Source of the DNA: Candidatus Sulfopaludibacter sp. SbA3
GTDB lineage: Bacteria; Acidobacteriota; Terriglobia; Bryobacterales; Bryobacteraceae
Assembly: GCA_945893365.1 (NCBI GenBank)
Contig: CAMDED010000053.1
Location: forward strand, 1 to 44,943
Direction of reading: 5' to 3'
DNA: 44,943 nucleotides
Below, in pieces: positions 31,591 to 39,605 of the stretch (positions are counted from its first letter, which is position 1; each line of letters opens with the position of its first letter). The notes under the pieces were generated by a model, which ran no database searches, had not been told where the DNA came from, and was given only the letters and a program-made list of their open reading frames with translations. The position numbers were made by a program, and so were the translations under genes.

Positions 31591-34500
31591 ATGGAATGTC
31601 AAGTGCATTCCTCGCGTTGGCGTCCAGAACTGGCTGTGGATTGTATTAGTTGCCTCGCTGCTTCATCTGCTGCCTGGTCAAACACCGCTTGGTCTGAAGC
31701 CTGGTTTAAGGAGCAGCGAGCCTATCCGATGGGGTACGTGCCCGGTGGGGCTCGGATTAGGGCTCTTGAGGCCTTCAAGCGAACCAAGTCACGCCTGCTA
31801 CCTTCGATATTCACGTCTGCTCGATGGACGGAGATCGGGCCGCGGCCTTTAAGCATCGGTGGTGAGCATCGGATCCTGGGGGGATTCGCATCGGCGCTGG
31901 CTGTTGATCCGCGAAGCGGAAATGTTGTGTACGCAGGTGCCGCGGCGGGGGGCGTCTGGAAAACGACTGATGCTGGCACCAACTGGACTCCCTTGACCGA
32001 TGATCAACCCTCTCTCTCGGTCGGGTCAATTGCTTTAGATCCTTCAAGTCCAGACATTGTGTATGTTGGAACCGGCAATCTGATCGGCCAAACAGCTCCT
32101 GGGGATACGTACGGAGCGGGAGTGCTTAAGTCCATCGACGCCGGCGCCACATGGCAACATCTGCCTGGGCCCTTTGCAGGACCTGCGGCTCCGGACTTGG
32201 GAGGTAGCAGCATAATTTCGCTTGCCGTTCACCCCACTAATGGGCGGATTGTGCTGGCAGGAGTTTCGTTTGCAGGCTCTCGTTTCGGCGTCTATCGTTC
32301 GGCAGACGGAGGGGTAACTTGGGCCCAGGTGCTGCAGGGAAATCTCCGCAACAAGATACTGTTCGATCCTGCAAACGGGAGCATTGCTTACGCCGCGACC
32401 GGCGGATACAGCGGCGACATCACGAACAGAATCGCAGTCAATAGCTATCGCTTGATCGGGGCCGTTCAGGATGGAGTATACAAATCCACCGATGCCGGCG
32501 TGACCTGGAAATTGCTCAGCGGCATAGGTGTGAATGCGCTGCCGGTCACGAACTTGGGGAACATTGAGATCGCAATCTCCCAATCCGACCCGCGTGTTCT
32601 GTACGCTGGAATCGCGAGCACAGTCGATGGTACGTTGCTAGGCCTTTTCAGGACTTCAGACGGAGGTGCGACTTGGATTCGACTCGCGAATACGCCCGAC
32701 TATTGCAGGTACCTTTGCGACGACCGTCATACGATCCGAGTTCATCCGACAAACCCGAACGTCGTTTTTGCGGGGGGCAGAGTCAAAGGAAACATCCTTT
32801 TTCGGACCCTCGATGGCGGGAGCAGTTGGACCGAGGTTTCGCTGAGCTCGGATGGCCTCGAGATTCACCCTGACATGAAAGCCTTGGCCTTTTCTCCAAT
32901 AGGAGACTTGCTTTACGCCGCGAATGACGGTGGCGTGTACAGCACAGCGAATCCCACAGAACCATCGGTCTTATGGTCCAATCTTAATGCGACGTTTGGC
33001 GCGACCCACTTCTTTCCGGGACAATCGATCCATCCAACAAACATAAATGTGGGATACGGCGGACCAGGGGAGGGCGGAACCGCGAGATATTTAGGCTATC
33101 TTTCCTGGACGAACGCGATCTGTGGAGACGGAGGACCTACGGCAATAGATCCTGAAACGCCGAACATTGTGTACGCCGATTGCATCGGCCCTCCAACGAT
33201 CTATAGGAGCACGTCGTCTGGAGTATACGGTACCTGGAAGCTTTCGAATTTCGGAATCGACGCCTCGGACCGAGCTTTGGGCATTCGCCCACTGGTCATT
33301 GATCCGTCAAACCCACGTACGCTTTATTTTGGCACGTATCGAGTTTATAGAACGACTGATGGAGCCGCGACCTGGACTACGGTCTCGGGCGACATCACCA
33401 AGGCAGTGATCGTGATCCGCCCACCGAATCGGGAAACAATTGGTTATATAAGCGCACTCGCGGTGGCTCCCTCGGATCCCAACACTGTTTATGCAGGCAC
33501 AAGCGACGGCAAAGTGCAGGTTACCTCTTCCGCGGGCGCGGGCTCAGCGGCAATCTGGAACGATAGAAGCGTGGGAGTTCCCGACAGATTCGTGACGAAG
33601 ATTGTCCTAGACGCGGACGACGCTGGCACCGCTTACATTTCGCTTTCGGGCTTCTCCGGCTTTTTGGGTGATACCGCTGGCCACGTGTTTAAAACAATCG
33701 ACCATGCCGTACATTGGACCGATATCAGCGGCAACCTACCCAACATTCCGGTAAACGATATCGTTGTCGATCCGGATTTACCTAAGGTTATGTACGTCGC
33801 GACAGACATCGGGGTGCTCGCAACGGCGGACGGCGGAGTAACGTGGGGGGCAATCGGTACAGGTCTGCCCAACGTCGCGGTTACCGGCTTAAACCTGCAC
33901 CGACCGACTCGAACCCTTCGCGCTGGTACATACGGTCGCGGAATGTGGGACCTCCAGATCCCGCTCACTGGACAGTTATTGCCCGGCTTCAATGTTGGCG
34001 GCGTGGTCAACTCCGCGTCGTTTACGTCTCCGGTCGCACCCGGAAGTATAGCAACGGTGTTTGGAGCTAACCTGGCGCAGAGTTCCTCGCTCGCTAACGC
34101 CGTGCCGCTACCCACGAGCCTGGGCGGCGTCACCCCTCTCATGGGCAGCATCATAGATGAACGTGCGTGGTCTGTCCCCTTGTTTTTTGCGGGAGGTGGC
34201 CAACTGAATATTCAGGTGCCCTGGGAACTGGAGGGTCAGGCGCAGGCGATGCTGAGTCCGACAATTGCCGGAATTACTTATAGAGCGGTTATCGTGAATA
34301 TTGCGCCTTATGCGCCCGGAATTTACACAATGGACGGCACCGGAAGGGGACAGGGAGCCGTTGTTAACGTGACGAACGGTCAGATCGCGGCACCCGGGGG
34401 AAGCATTGCTGGCTCGCGGACATCAGCGGCTGCCAAGGGAGATTTTCTGACGATTTATTGTACGGGACTAGGGGGTGTGACCATTCGCCCCACTTCCGGC

Positions 34501-34725
34501 GGGGCCGCGCCGCTTAGTCCACTTTCGCATACTAAAGCGACTGTCACAGCCTCAATCGACGGCGTGGCGACACCGGTCAGCTTTGCAGGGCTTACGCCGG
34601 GAGCGATTGGCCTCTATCAGGTCAACGTTCAGGTGCCGGCTGGAGTTCCAAGCGGAGATGCGGTCCCTCTTGTTATCTCTGTCGGAGGGATCATTTCCAA
34701 CGTGGTGACGATCGCCATTCGATAG
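31591..34725 (+). CDS. Large BNR/sortilin-type repeat protein with TIGR03437 C-terminus; signal peptide frame-shifted
   Basis: The open frame gives 1044 residues. Residues ~75-790 are beta-propeller repeats of the VPS10/BNR kind (VWKTTDAGTNWTPL, VYKSTDAGVTWK, LFRTSDGGATWIRL, VLATADGGVTWG). The final ~245 residues are the Solibacter-type TIGR03437 domain (GGVVNSASFTSPVAPGS, GLYQVNVQVP). The frame's own start (31591) lacks a signal peptide. A good one (MKLWNVKCIPRV...WLWIVLVASLLHLLP) begins at ATG 31583 in another frame, with a ribosome site before it, and homology-like coding (WFKEQRAYP) resumes in the main frame near 31700. A one-base loss near 31675-31700 therefore separates export signal from body: pseudogene, sequencing error or slippage. 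Third positions look more AT-rich than in the neighbours. Presumed surface or secreted glycan-binding protein. Confidence 0.82.
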   Translation: MECQVHSSRWRPELAVDCISCLAASSAAWSNTAWSEAWFKEQRAYPMGYVPGGARIRALEAFKRTKSRLLPSIFTSARWTEIGPRPLSIGGEHRILGGFASALAVDPRSGNVVYAGAAAGGVWKTTDAGTNWTPLTDDQPSLSVGSIALDPSSPDIVYVGTGNLIGQTAPGDTYGAGVLKSIDAGATWQHLPGPFAGPAAPDLGGSSIISLAVHPTNGRIVLAGVSFAGSRFGVYRSADGGVTWAQVLQGNLRNKILFDPANGSIAYAATGGYSGDITNRIAVNSYRLIGAVQDGVYKSTDAGVTWKLLSGIGVNALPVTNLGNIEIAISQSDPRVLYAGIASTVDGTLLGLFRTSDGGATWIRLANTPDYCRYLCDDRHTIRVHPTNPNVVFAGGRVKGNILFRTLDGGSSWTEVSLSSDGLEIHPDMKALAFSPIGDLLYAANDGGVYSTANPTEPSVLWSNLNATFGATHFFPGQSIHPTNINVGYGGPGEGGTARYLGYLSWTNAICGDGGPTAIDPETPNIVYADCIGPPTIYRSTSSGVYGTWKLSNFGIDASDRALGIRPLVIDPSNPRTLYFGTYRVYRTTDGAATWTTVSGDITKAVIVIRPPNRETIGYISALAVAPSDPNTVYAGTSDGKVQVTSSAGAGSAAIWNDRSVGVPDRFVTKIVLDADDAGTAYISLSGFSGFLGDTAGHVFKTIDHAVHWTDISGNLPNIPVNDIVVDPDLPKVMYVATDIGVLATADGGVTWGAIGTGLPNVAVTGLNLHRPTRTLRAGTYGRGMWDLQIPLTGQLLPGFNVGGVVNSASFTSPVAPGSIATVFGANLAQSSSLANAVPLPTSLGGVTPLMGSIIDERAWSVPLFFAGGGQLNIQVPWELEGQAQAMLSPTIAGITYRAVIVNIAPYAPGIYTMDGTGRGQGAVVNVTNGQIAAPGGSIAGSRTSAAAKGDFLTIYCTGLGGVTIRPTSGGAAPLSPLSHTKATVTASIDGVATPVSFAGLTPGAIGLYQVNVQVPAGVPSGDAVPLVISVGGIISNVVTIAIR

Positions 34726-34745
34726 GCAGCTCGAGATGGCTGCCT
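34724..34745 (+). terminator. Hairpin at the end of the BNR gene
   Basis: AGGCAGC / GCTGCCT, a perfect 7-bp stem with 8-nt loop, starting inside the stop codon. No T-run follows, so terminator function is weak inference. Confidence 0.35.
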
Positions 34746-34975
34746 CCTCCAGGCTCATCCCTCATGTGTTCCCGCGAGGAGAGGGAAGACCCATCGTACC
34801 GCAGCTAACACGCGCCAGACCATTTTCGAAATGTTTGTAGACCGCTCCTCCGTCCCCGCGTGGCACGGGGAGTACTGCCCCTTGCGACGCACTCCAGCTG
34901 TGAGGCCTTTGTCGGGAACCCGTTCGGAAATAGTGTTTCGCGGTGCCGTTGCGTATTAGGCCCAATAGCATCAAA

Positions 34976-36778
34976 TTAGTGGTTCACGAACAGAAACTTG
35001 CCGCCGCTCGATGCGACTACATGAAGACGCTCTTTGCCGAGCAGCGTTTCAAGGCGCGGAACTTTCGGTCCCTCCACCGTCAGATAGTAGCGCGCATCGC
35101 TCGCCCACAACGCGGGCAGGTCCTTGTCCTCGAGGAACACCGCGGGGGCCCCGGGAGCGTAGGAGCCGTATTCGAGATTCATCTGCCGCCCGTTCAACAG
35201 CAGCGCGGGCCTGTTCGCATAGAAGAAGACGGACGAGAACGTGTAGTATTGATCGTCCACGATGAGCTTTCCTTGGGGTGCCTTTACGAACGCCTCGGCC
35301 AAGGCACGCGAGCCAAGATAAGGATCGAATGCCACCAGCGCGAGCCGGGCGGCGTGGAAGAACAGCGTCATCATGAAGGCGAAGGCAAGCATCGCGCGGC
35401 GTCCCTTCATCGTGAAACCGCCTACCGCTCCCGCCAGAAAAGCGACTCCCGCCAGAGCCAGCGGCGCGCGCAGGTACGCGAACGACTCGATCGTGAGATC
35501 GCCCATGTGTCCGAGCGACAGCGTGTACAGTTCGGGATGATGAGTGAGAGCCGCCGAGATATCACCGGGCGTGGGAATGCCCTGTACGCACACGAGAATC
35601 GCGGCCGCGGCCGCCGCGGCAAGCGCCGAGATGGCGGACATCGCTCGAGTTCCAACGTCGATGAGCTTTCCCCCCTGCGCGAGCGTCGAGCCCAGTAGCA
35701 GGGCGATCGCCGGATAGCAGGGCAGCGAATAGTATTCCTGCGTAGTTGAGAAAGAAAAGAAGATCAGCAGGAAGCCGGTCCAGCACAGAGCGAGCAGGCG
35801 CACGCGCGAAGCGCGGCCGGCGGAACGGAAATCGAGCTTCGCGAGCGCCGGAAAATAAGCGCTCCACGGGAAAAACCAAAGCAGGTGAAACAGCCAGAAA
35901 TAGGCCCGCGGAACCGTGTTGTAGTCGCGCGGATAGCGCAGATTGAGAAAGCGCAGCACGTGTTCATTCAGGAAGTAGAACCAGAAGAAGCCGCGGTAGG
36001 AGCCCGCTTCGCTGTGCATCGTGAAATCGAGGTACGGCGGATTCCGCAGAGTAGCCAGCGCGTGCCACGGCGCGGCAATCGACAGCATCAACGCCAGACC
36101 GGGTCCGAGCATCGCCCGCCGCCATGTCCGTGAGCGGAACAACTGCCGGGTGAAGCCCAGATAAAGCCCCGCGGCGGCCACGGGGAAGAGCAGGGCGATT
36201 ACGCCTTTCAGCAGCAGCCCCAATCCCATCGAGGCCCAGAACGAGAGCGCCCACAAGCGTGGATGGGGTTCATCCTCTTCAAGCGCGCGGAGGAATGCCC
36301 AGAGTCCGAACGCGATCGTGAGCGTGAGGACCGCATCGGGAATCAGAATTCGCGTGAACAGCCAAAGTCCCACGGCGGTGCTGAGGCAGAGACCCGAATA
36401 GAATCCGCCTTCCGCGCCGAAGGCCCATTTTCCAAATTGCGCCGTCACCCAGCAGAGCAAGACCGCTCCCAGCGCGAACGGCAGGCGCGCCGCCCAATCG
36501 TGCACGCCAAAGACGGCATAGGAAGCCGCCATCATCCAGTACGTGAGCGGCGCCTTTTCGAGATAGACGACGCCGTTGAGTCTGGCCGTCACCCAATCTC
36601 CTGAATCGAGCATGTTCCGGGCGATCTGGGCTTGGACGGCGTCGACGTCGTCCATCAACCCCGGCGGACTCACGATGCATCCGAGGAAGATAGCGGCGGC
36701 GATCAGCGAGACGGTCAGGTTGAGGCGTAGACCAGGGCCTCCGCGCGGTCCGTCTGGCGCGGCGTCTCGATTCCCCAT
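34976..36778 (-). CDS. ArnT/PMT-like membrane glycosyltransferase
   Basis: Polytopic protein of about 600 residues with some 11-13 hydrophobic helices. The first luminal loop has MDDVDAVQAQIARNML with the DD/DE-type acidic pair of GT-C enzymes, followed by LNGVVYLEKAPLTYWM, the YxEKPPL-like motif of ArnT and PMT proteins. It transfers a sugar from a polyprenyl phosphate carrier to lipid A, protein or another acceptor at the periplasmic face; acceptor unknown. The start is taken at 36778, 64 nt inside asnB. No usable start lies after the asnB stop without losing the first helix. A deleted copy of this gene is found at 31280-31443. Confidence 0.88.
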   Translation of the reverse strand: MGNRDAAPDGPRGGPGLRLNLTVSLIAAAIFLGCIVSPPGLMDDVDAVQAQIARNMLDSGDWVTARLNGVVYLEKAPLTYWMMAASYAVFGVHDWAARLPFALGAVLLCWVTAQFGKWAFGAEGGFYSGLCLSTAVGLWLFTRILIPDAVLTLTIAFGLWAFLRALEEDEPHPRLWALSFWASMGLGLLLKGVIALLFPVAAAGLYLGFTRQLFRSRTWRRAMLGPGLALMLSIAAPWHALATLRNPPYLDFTMHSEAGSYRGFFWFYFLNEHVLRFLNLRYPRDYNTVPRAYFWLFHLLWFFPWSAYFPALAKLDFRSAGRASRVRLLALCWTGFLLIFFSFSTTQEYYSLPCYPAIALLLGSTLAQGGKLIDVGTRAMSAISALAAAAAAAILVCVQGIPTPGDISAALTHHPELYTLSLGHMGDLTIESFAYLRAPLALAGVAFLAGAVGGFTMKGRRAMLAFAFMMTLFFHAARLALVAFDPYLGSRALAEAFVKAPQGKLIVDDQYYTFSSVFFYANRPALLLNGRQMNLEYGSYAPGAPAVFLEDKDLPALWASDARYYLTVEGPKVPRLETLLGKERLHVVASSGGKFLFVNH

Positions 36779-38646
36779 CTCTTCATCCACAGGAAAAGCG
36801 TCAGCAGGCCCCATAATTGATAACCGACGTTTGCGCGCCGCTCCATGTGATCGCGAATCAGTCCGCGTACGGCCGCGGGATTGAAGATAGTCGATTCTTC
36901 AACCCGCTCGTCGCACAGCGTATCGAGCAACAGCGGCTTCAGCGCGCCGCGGAACCAATCGTGAGCCGGTATGTCGAGGCCGGTCTTCTTGCGCTTGAGG
37001 ACCGAAGCCGGGAGTTTGTCCTTCATCAGTTCGCGGAGTACAAACTTGCCCTGAGTTCCGCGGATTTTCAAACTCTCCGGAAGAGTGGCGGCGAACTCGG
37101 CGATACGATGGTCGAGAAACGGCGGGCGGACTTCAAGCGAGTGAGCCATGCTCATGCGGTCCACTTTACAAAGAATGCCGTCCGGCAGATACGTGTGCTG
37201 ATCGAGCAGCAGGTACCGGTTGACGAAACCGGCGTGCGAATCGCTCGCTCCGGGAAAGCGGCCCACGAGCGTTTCGAGAGACTCCACGCCCGCCGTGGGA
37301 CAGAGGCTCCGGCGCTGCTCCTCCGAGCACGCTCCGTTCCAGAAGAAGTGGGCGTTGTCCGCCGGCAGCATCGAGCCTTCGATCAGGCGCTTGAGCTTGT
37401 ACTCGAAGCTGATCTTGTCGTCCGAGACGGGCCAGAACCGGTTCAGGGCGTCTAGCGCGAAACGCCGCGCAACGGCCGGAATAAGGCGCAGCGCGTTCGC
37501 CACGCGGTCGGCAATGTAAGTAAGGTAGCCGCCGAACATCTCGTCCGCGCCTTCTCCGGAAAGGGCGACGGTGACGTGCTGGCGGCTCATCCGGGAAAGG
37601 AACCACACCGGCAGCGCCCCCGCGTCGGCGCTTGGCTCGTCGGAGTAGTAGGCGAACTGTTCGATCGCGGAAGCAAGCTCCAGTTCCGGGTTGAGGTCGA
37701 ATTCGCGGTGTTCGGTTCCGTAGCGGCGGGCGATCTCCCGGAAGTAGGCGCTCTCGTCAAAGCTGCGGCCCTTGAAGGAAATCGAAAAGGTGTTGAGCCG
37801 TCCCGCGCCCGCTGCAGCCGCATAGTGAAGGATCGTCGACGAATCGAGGCCGCCGCTCGACCAGATGCCAAGGGGCACGTCGGAAACCAGATGTTCGCGA
37901 ACCGAGGCGCGCAGCAGGGTATCGAGCTCGTCCTTGGCGGCGTCGAGCGTCCACTTGGCGTCGGGGTGAAATTCAAGACGCCAGTAAGGCTCCATCCGGA
38001 AAGCGCCCGCGCGCCATTCGAGCCAGCAGCCTGGAGGAAGCTTCTCGATGCCTTCGACCAGAGTGAACGGACAGGGGACGTAATTGAGTGTGAGGTAGAA
38101 ACCGAGCGCGTTCAAATCGAGCTTGCGGGGAATCTCCGTGTGCGCGAACAGGCACTTCAGCTCGGAGCCGAAGTAGAGATCGGGGCCCTGGCGGTGGTAG
38201 TAAAGGGGCTTGATTCCAAGACGGTCTCGCGCGAGGACCAGGCGCTGCGAGGGCTCGCTCCAGAGTGCGATCGCGAACATGCCGCGCAGCCGCGAGAAAG
38301 ATGCGGTATCCCATTCGAGAAACGCGCGGAGAACAACCTCCGTGTCGCAGCGGGAGCGGAAGCGGTGGCCGGCCAATTCAAGTTCGGCGCGCAACGCGGC
38401 GTGATTGTAGATCTCGCCGTTGAAGGCGACGACCGTCCCGCCGCCGCTTTCGTCACCGCTGCGGAAAGGCTGATCGCCGCCGGCCAGATCGATGATCTTG
38501 AGCCGGACCGCTCCGATTGAAGCGTTGGCCGATTCAAAGACGCCTTGCTGATCCGGGCCGCGATGAGCGAGCGTCTCGACAAGACGCCGCACAACGGCGC
38601 CGTCAACGTCGCGATCTCGATGTGTAAACCCCGCTATCCCGCACAA
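36715..38646 (-). CDS. asnB: Asparagine synthase, glutamine-hydrolysing
   Basis: 643 residues from a TTG at 38646, chosen because the class II amidotransferase needs Cys directly after the initiator: here M-C2-GIAGF. The glutaminase half includes LAHRGPDQQG and FNGEIYNH. The synthetase half has the PP-loop SGGLDSS (264-270) and LSGEGADEMFGGY. The enzyme makes asparagine from aspartate, ATP and glutamine. Related proteins in polysaccharide or exosortase loci amidate sugars or other acids, and the overlapping glycosyltransferase gene makes such a role plausible. A GATATT lies 6 nt before the TTG. The open frame upstream to 38850 is not part of the protein. Divergent from the signalling region. 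Confidence 0.92.
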   Translation of the reverse strand: MCGIAGFTHRDRDVDGAVVRRLVETLAHRGPDQQGVFESANASIGAVRLKIIDLAGGDQPFRSGDESGGGTVVAFNGEIYNHAALRAELELAGHRFRSRCDTEVVLRAFLEWDTASFSRLRGMFAIALWSEPSQRLVLARDRLGIKPLYYHRQGPDLYFGSELKCLFAHTEIPRKLDLNALGFYLTLNYVPCPFTLVEGIEKLPPGCWLEWRAGAFRMEPYWRLEFHPDAKWTLDAAKDELDTLLRASVREHLVSDVPLGIWSSGGLDSSTILHYAAAAGAGRLNTFSISFKGRSFDESAYFREIARRYGTEHREFDLNPELELASAIEQFAYYSDEPSADAGALPVWFLSRMSRQHVTVALSGEGADEMFGGYLTYIADRVANALRLIPAVARRFALDALNRFWPVSDDKISFEYKLKRLIEGSMLPADNAHFFWNGACSEEQRRSLCPTAGVESLETLVGRFPGASDSHAGFVNRYLLLDQHTYLPDGILCKVDRMSMAHSLEVRPPFLDHRIAEFAATLPESLKIRGTQGKFVLRELMKDKLPASVLKRKKTGLDIPAHDWFRGALKPLLLDTLCDERVEESTIFNPAAVRGLIRDHMERRANVGYQLWGLLTLFLWMKRWGIETPRQTDRAEALVYAST

Positions 38647-38652
38647 AACGCA

Positions 38653-39057
38653 AATATCCCGAAGTTTCAGCTTACAGCAGATGACCCGATCATGGGGTGG
38701 AAAGCGCGTAGCTCCCCACAGTCCCGAGACTCCTGAATTGGATCCAGTCGCCGTCTCGCCTCCGCGGGCACCGACGGCCGAGGACCGCACCATTGTGCTC
38801 CCACTTGCACTCGGGGCGTTTTCGAGACCTTTCGCCGACAGGGTCGGCACACTTCCTCTGGGCCGCTGTTCAATCAGCTACCCTGTCTGGGGAAGTGATT
38901 CGACAAATCGGTTCGGCGGCAACCCGAGGTTCGGGCTGAGCCATGAATGGAGGGTCCAGAAAATCAACGACTTAGTTCAGCCCAGGAAAATGCCGCCGGT
39001 TGGCCCAGGATGTGCTTTATCACTGGTGCAGACAACTTCTGCTTAGGGAAAAACGGA
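38653..39057. other. Intergenic, no gene recognised
   Basis: About 400 bp between asnB and a small hypothetical gene. A 121-codon open frame on the plus strand (38681-39046) has composition and residues of a chance frame. The promoters of both flanking genes should lie here; nothing else recognised. Confidence 0.4.
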
Positions 39058-39381
39058 ATGGCAACACAAAGTGTCAGCTTCGTGCAGTGGGAAGAAGTGC
39101 GGCAGGTCGAGAAGGAGTGTTACGAGAAGTTCTTCGTAGCGGCGGACAAGACCGCCGGGGGCTGGGAGTTCTCAGACCGGAGCACCTACGAGGTGAGGTA
39201 CCACGGGCTGGAGGCGGAGCCGGACCTCATCGCCATCGCAGACCATGGATCGCAGGTTGTGGAACGGGGGTCGACTTGGCTGGATCTGGCGGACATCGGC
39301 CCTGAAACGCTGAAAGACCGATCGCGCCGAAACCGGCGTAAGGTCGGGAGTTTACGATTTCGTTACCTCCGCCATTGTTAG
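39058..39381 (+). CDS. Small hypothetical protein
   Basis: 107 residues from the ATG at 39058, preceded by an AGGG. The first ~85 residues look like real protein (FVQWEEVRQVEKECYEKFF, TAGGWEFSDRSTYEVRYHGL, EPDLIAIADHG), acidic and balanced in composition. The tail after WLDLADIG turns Arg-rich (RSRRNRRKVGS) and could be a frame run-on after an indel. A longer version from 38947 is possible. No family recognised. It sits 220 nt upstream of the FIST kinase operon but before that operon's sigma-54 promoter, so it is probably a separate unit. Confidence 0.55.
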   Translation: MATQSVSFVQWEEVRQVEKECYEKFFVAADKTAGGWEFSDRSTYEVRYHGLEAEPDLIAIADHGSQVVERGSTWLDLADIGPETLKDRSRRNRRKVGSLRFRYLRHC

Positions 39382-39389
39382 ATCGTCAC

Positions 39390-39399
39390 TGGCATGCCA
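39390..39399 (+). promoter_or_regulatory. Palindrome TGGCATGCCA, possible activator site
   Basis: A perfect 10-bp palindrome about 150 bp upstream of the sigma-54 promoter. This is the distance at which enhancer-binding proteins usually bind. Only one copy was seen, so this is tentative. Confidence 0.25.
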
Positions 39400-39537
39400 C
39401 TGCGAAAACAGTTCCTCACCTTGGGGAAAGGAATCCACAAATGCGGCCGTCGAACGGTCTCGCTGAGAATCTCACTAACACCGGTATTCCCTTGCGGATA
39501 CAGGAATCTAGAGCGGCCTGGGCACACAAGGTACGTA

Positions 39538-39553
39538 TGGCATGATAATTGCG
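39538..39553 (+). promoter_or_regulatory. Sigma-54 promoter of the FIST kinase operon
   Basis: TGGCATGATAATTGCG fits the RpoN consensus TGGCACG-N4-TTGC, differing at C6 (T) and at the final W (G). GG and GC are exactly 12 bp apart, as required for -24/-12. Predicted start of transcription is near 39563, a leader of about 42 nt. AAGGAG (39593-39598) sits 7 nt before the ATG at 39606. Confidence 0.6.
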
Positions 39554-39605
39554 AAACGTAGGCACTGTAGTGTGGTGATAGCTCGCGGTCTGAAGGAGTG
39601 CGGCA

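Noticed and set aside
34855-34885. TGGCACGGGGAGTACTGC as a second sigma-54 promoter
   Set aside because: The distance between the GG and GC elements is wrong (more than 12 bp), and no plus-strand gene follows.
38681-39046. 121-codon plus-strand frame between asnB and the hypothetical gene
   Set aside because: No ribosome site, no family, low-complexity composition; treated as non-coding.
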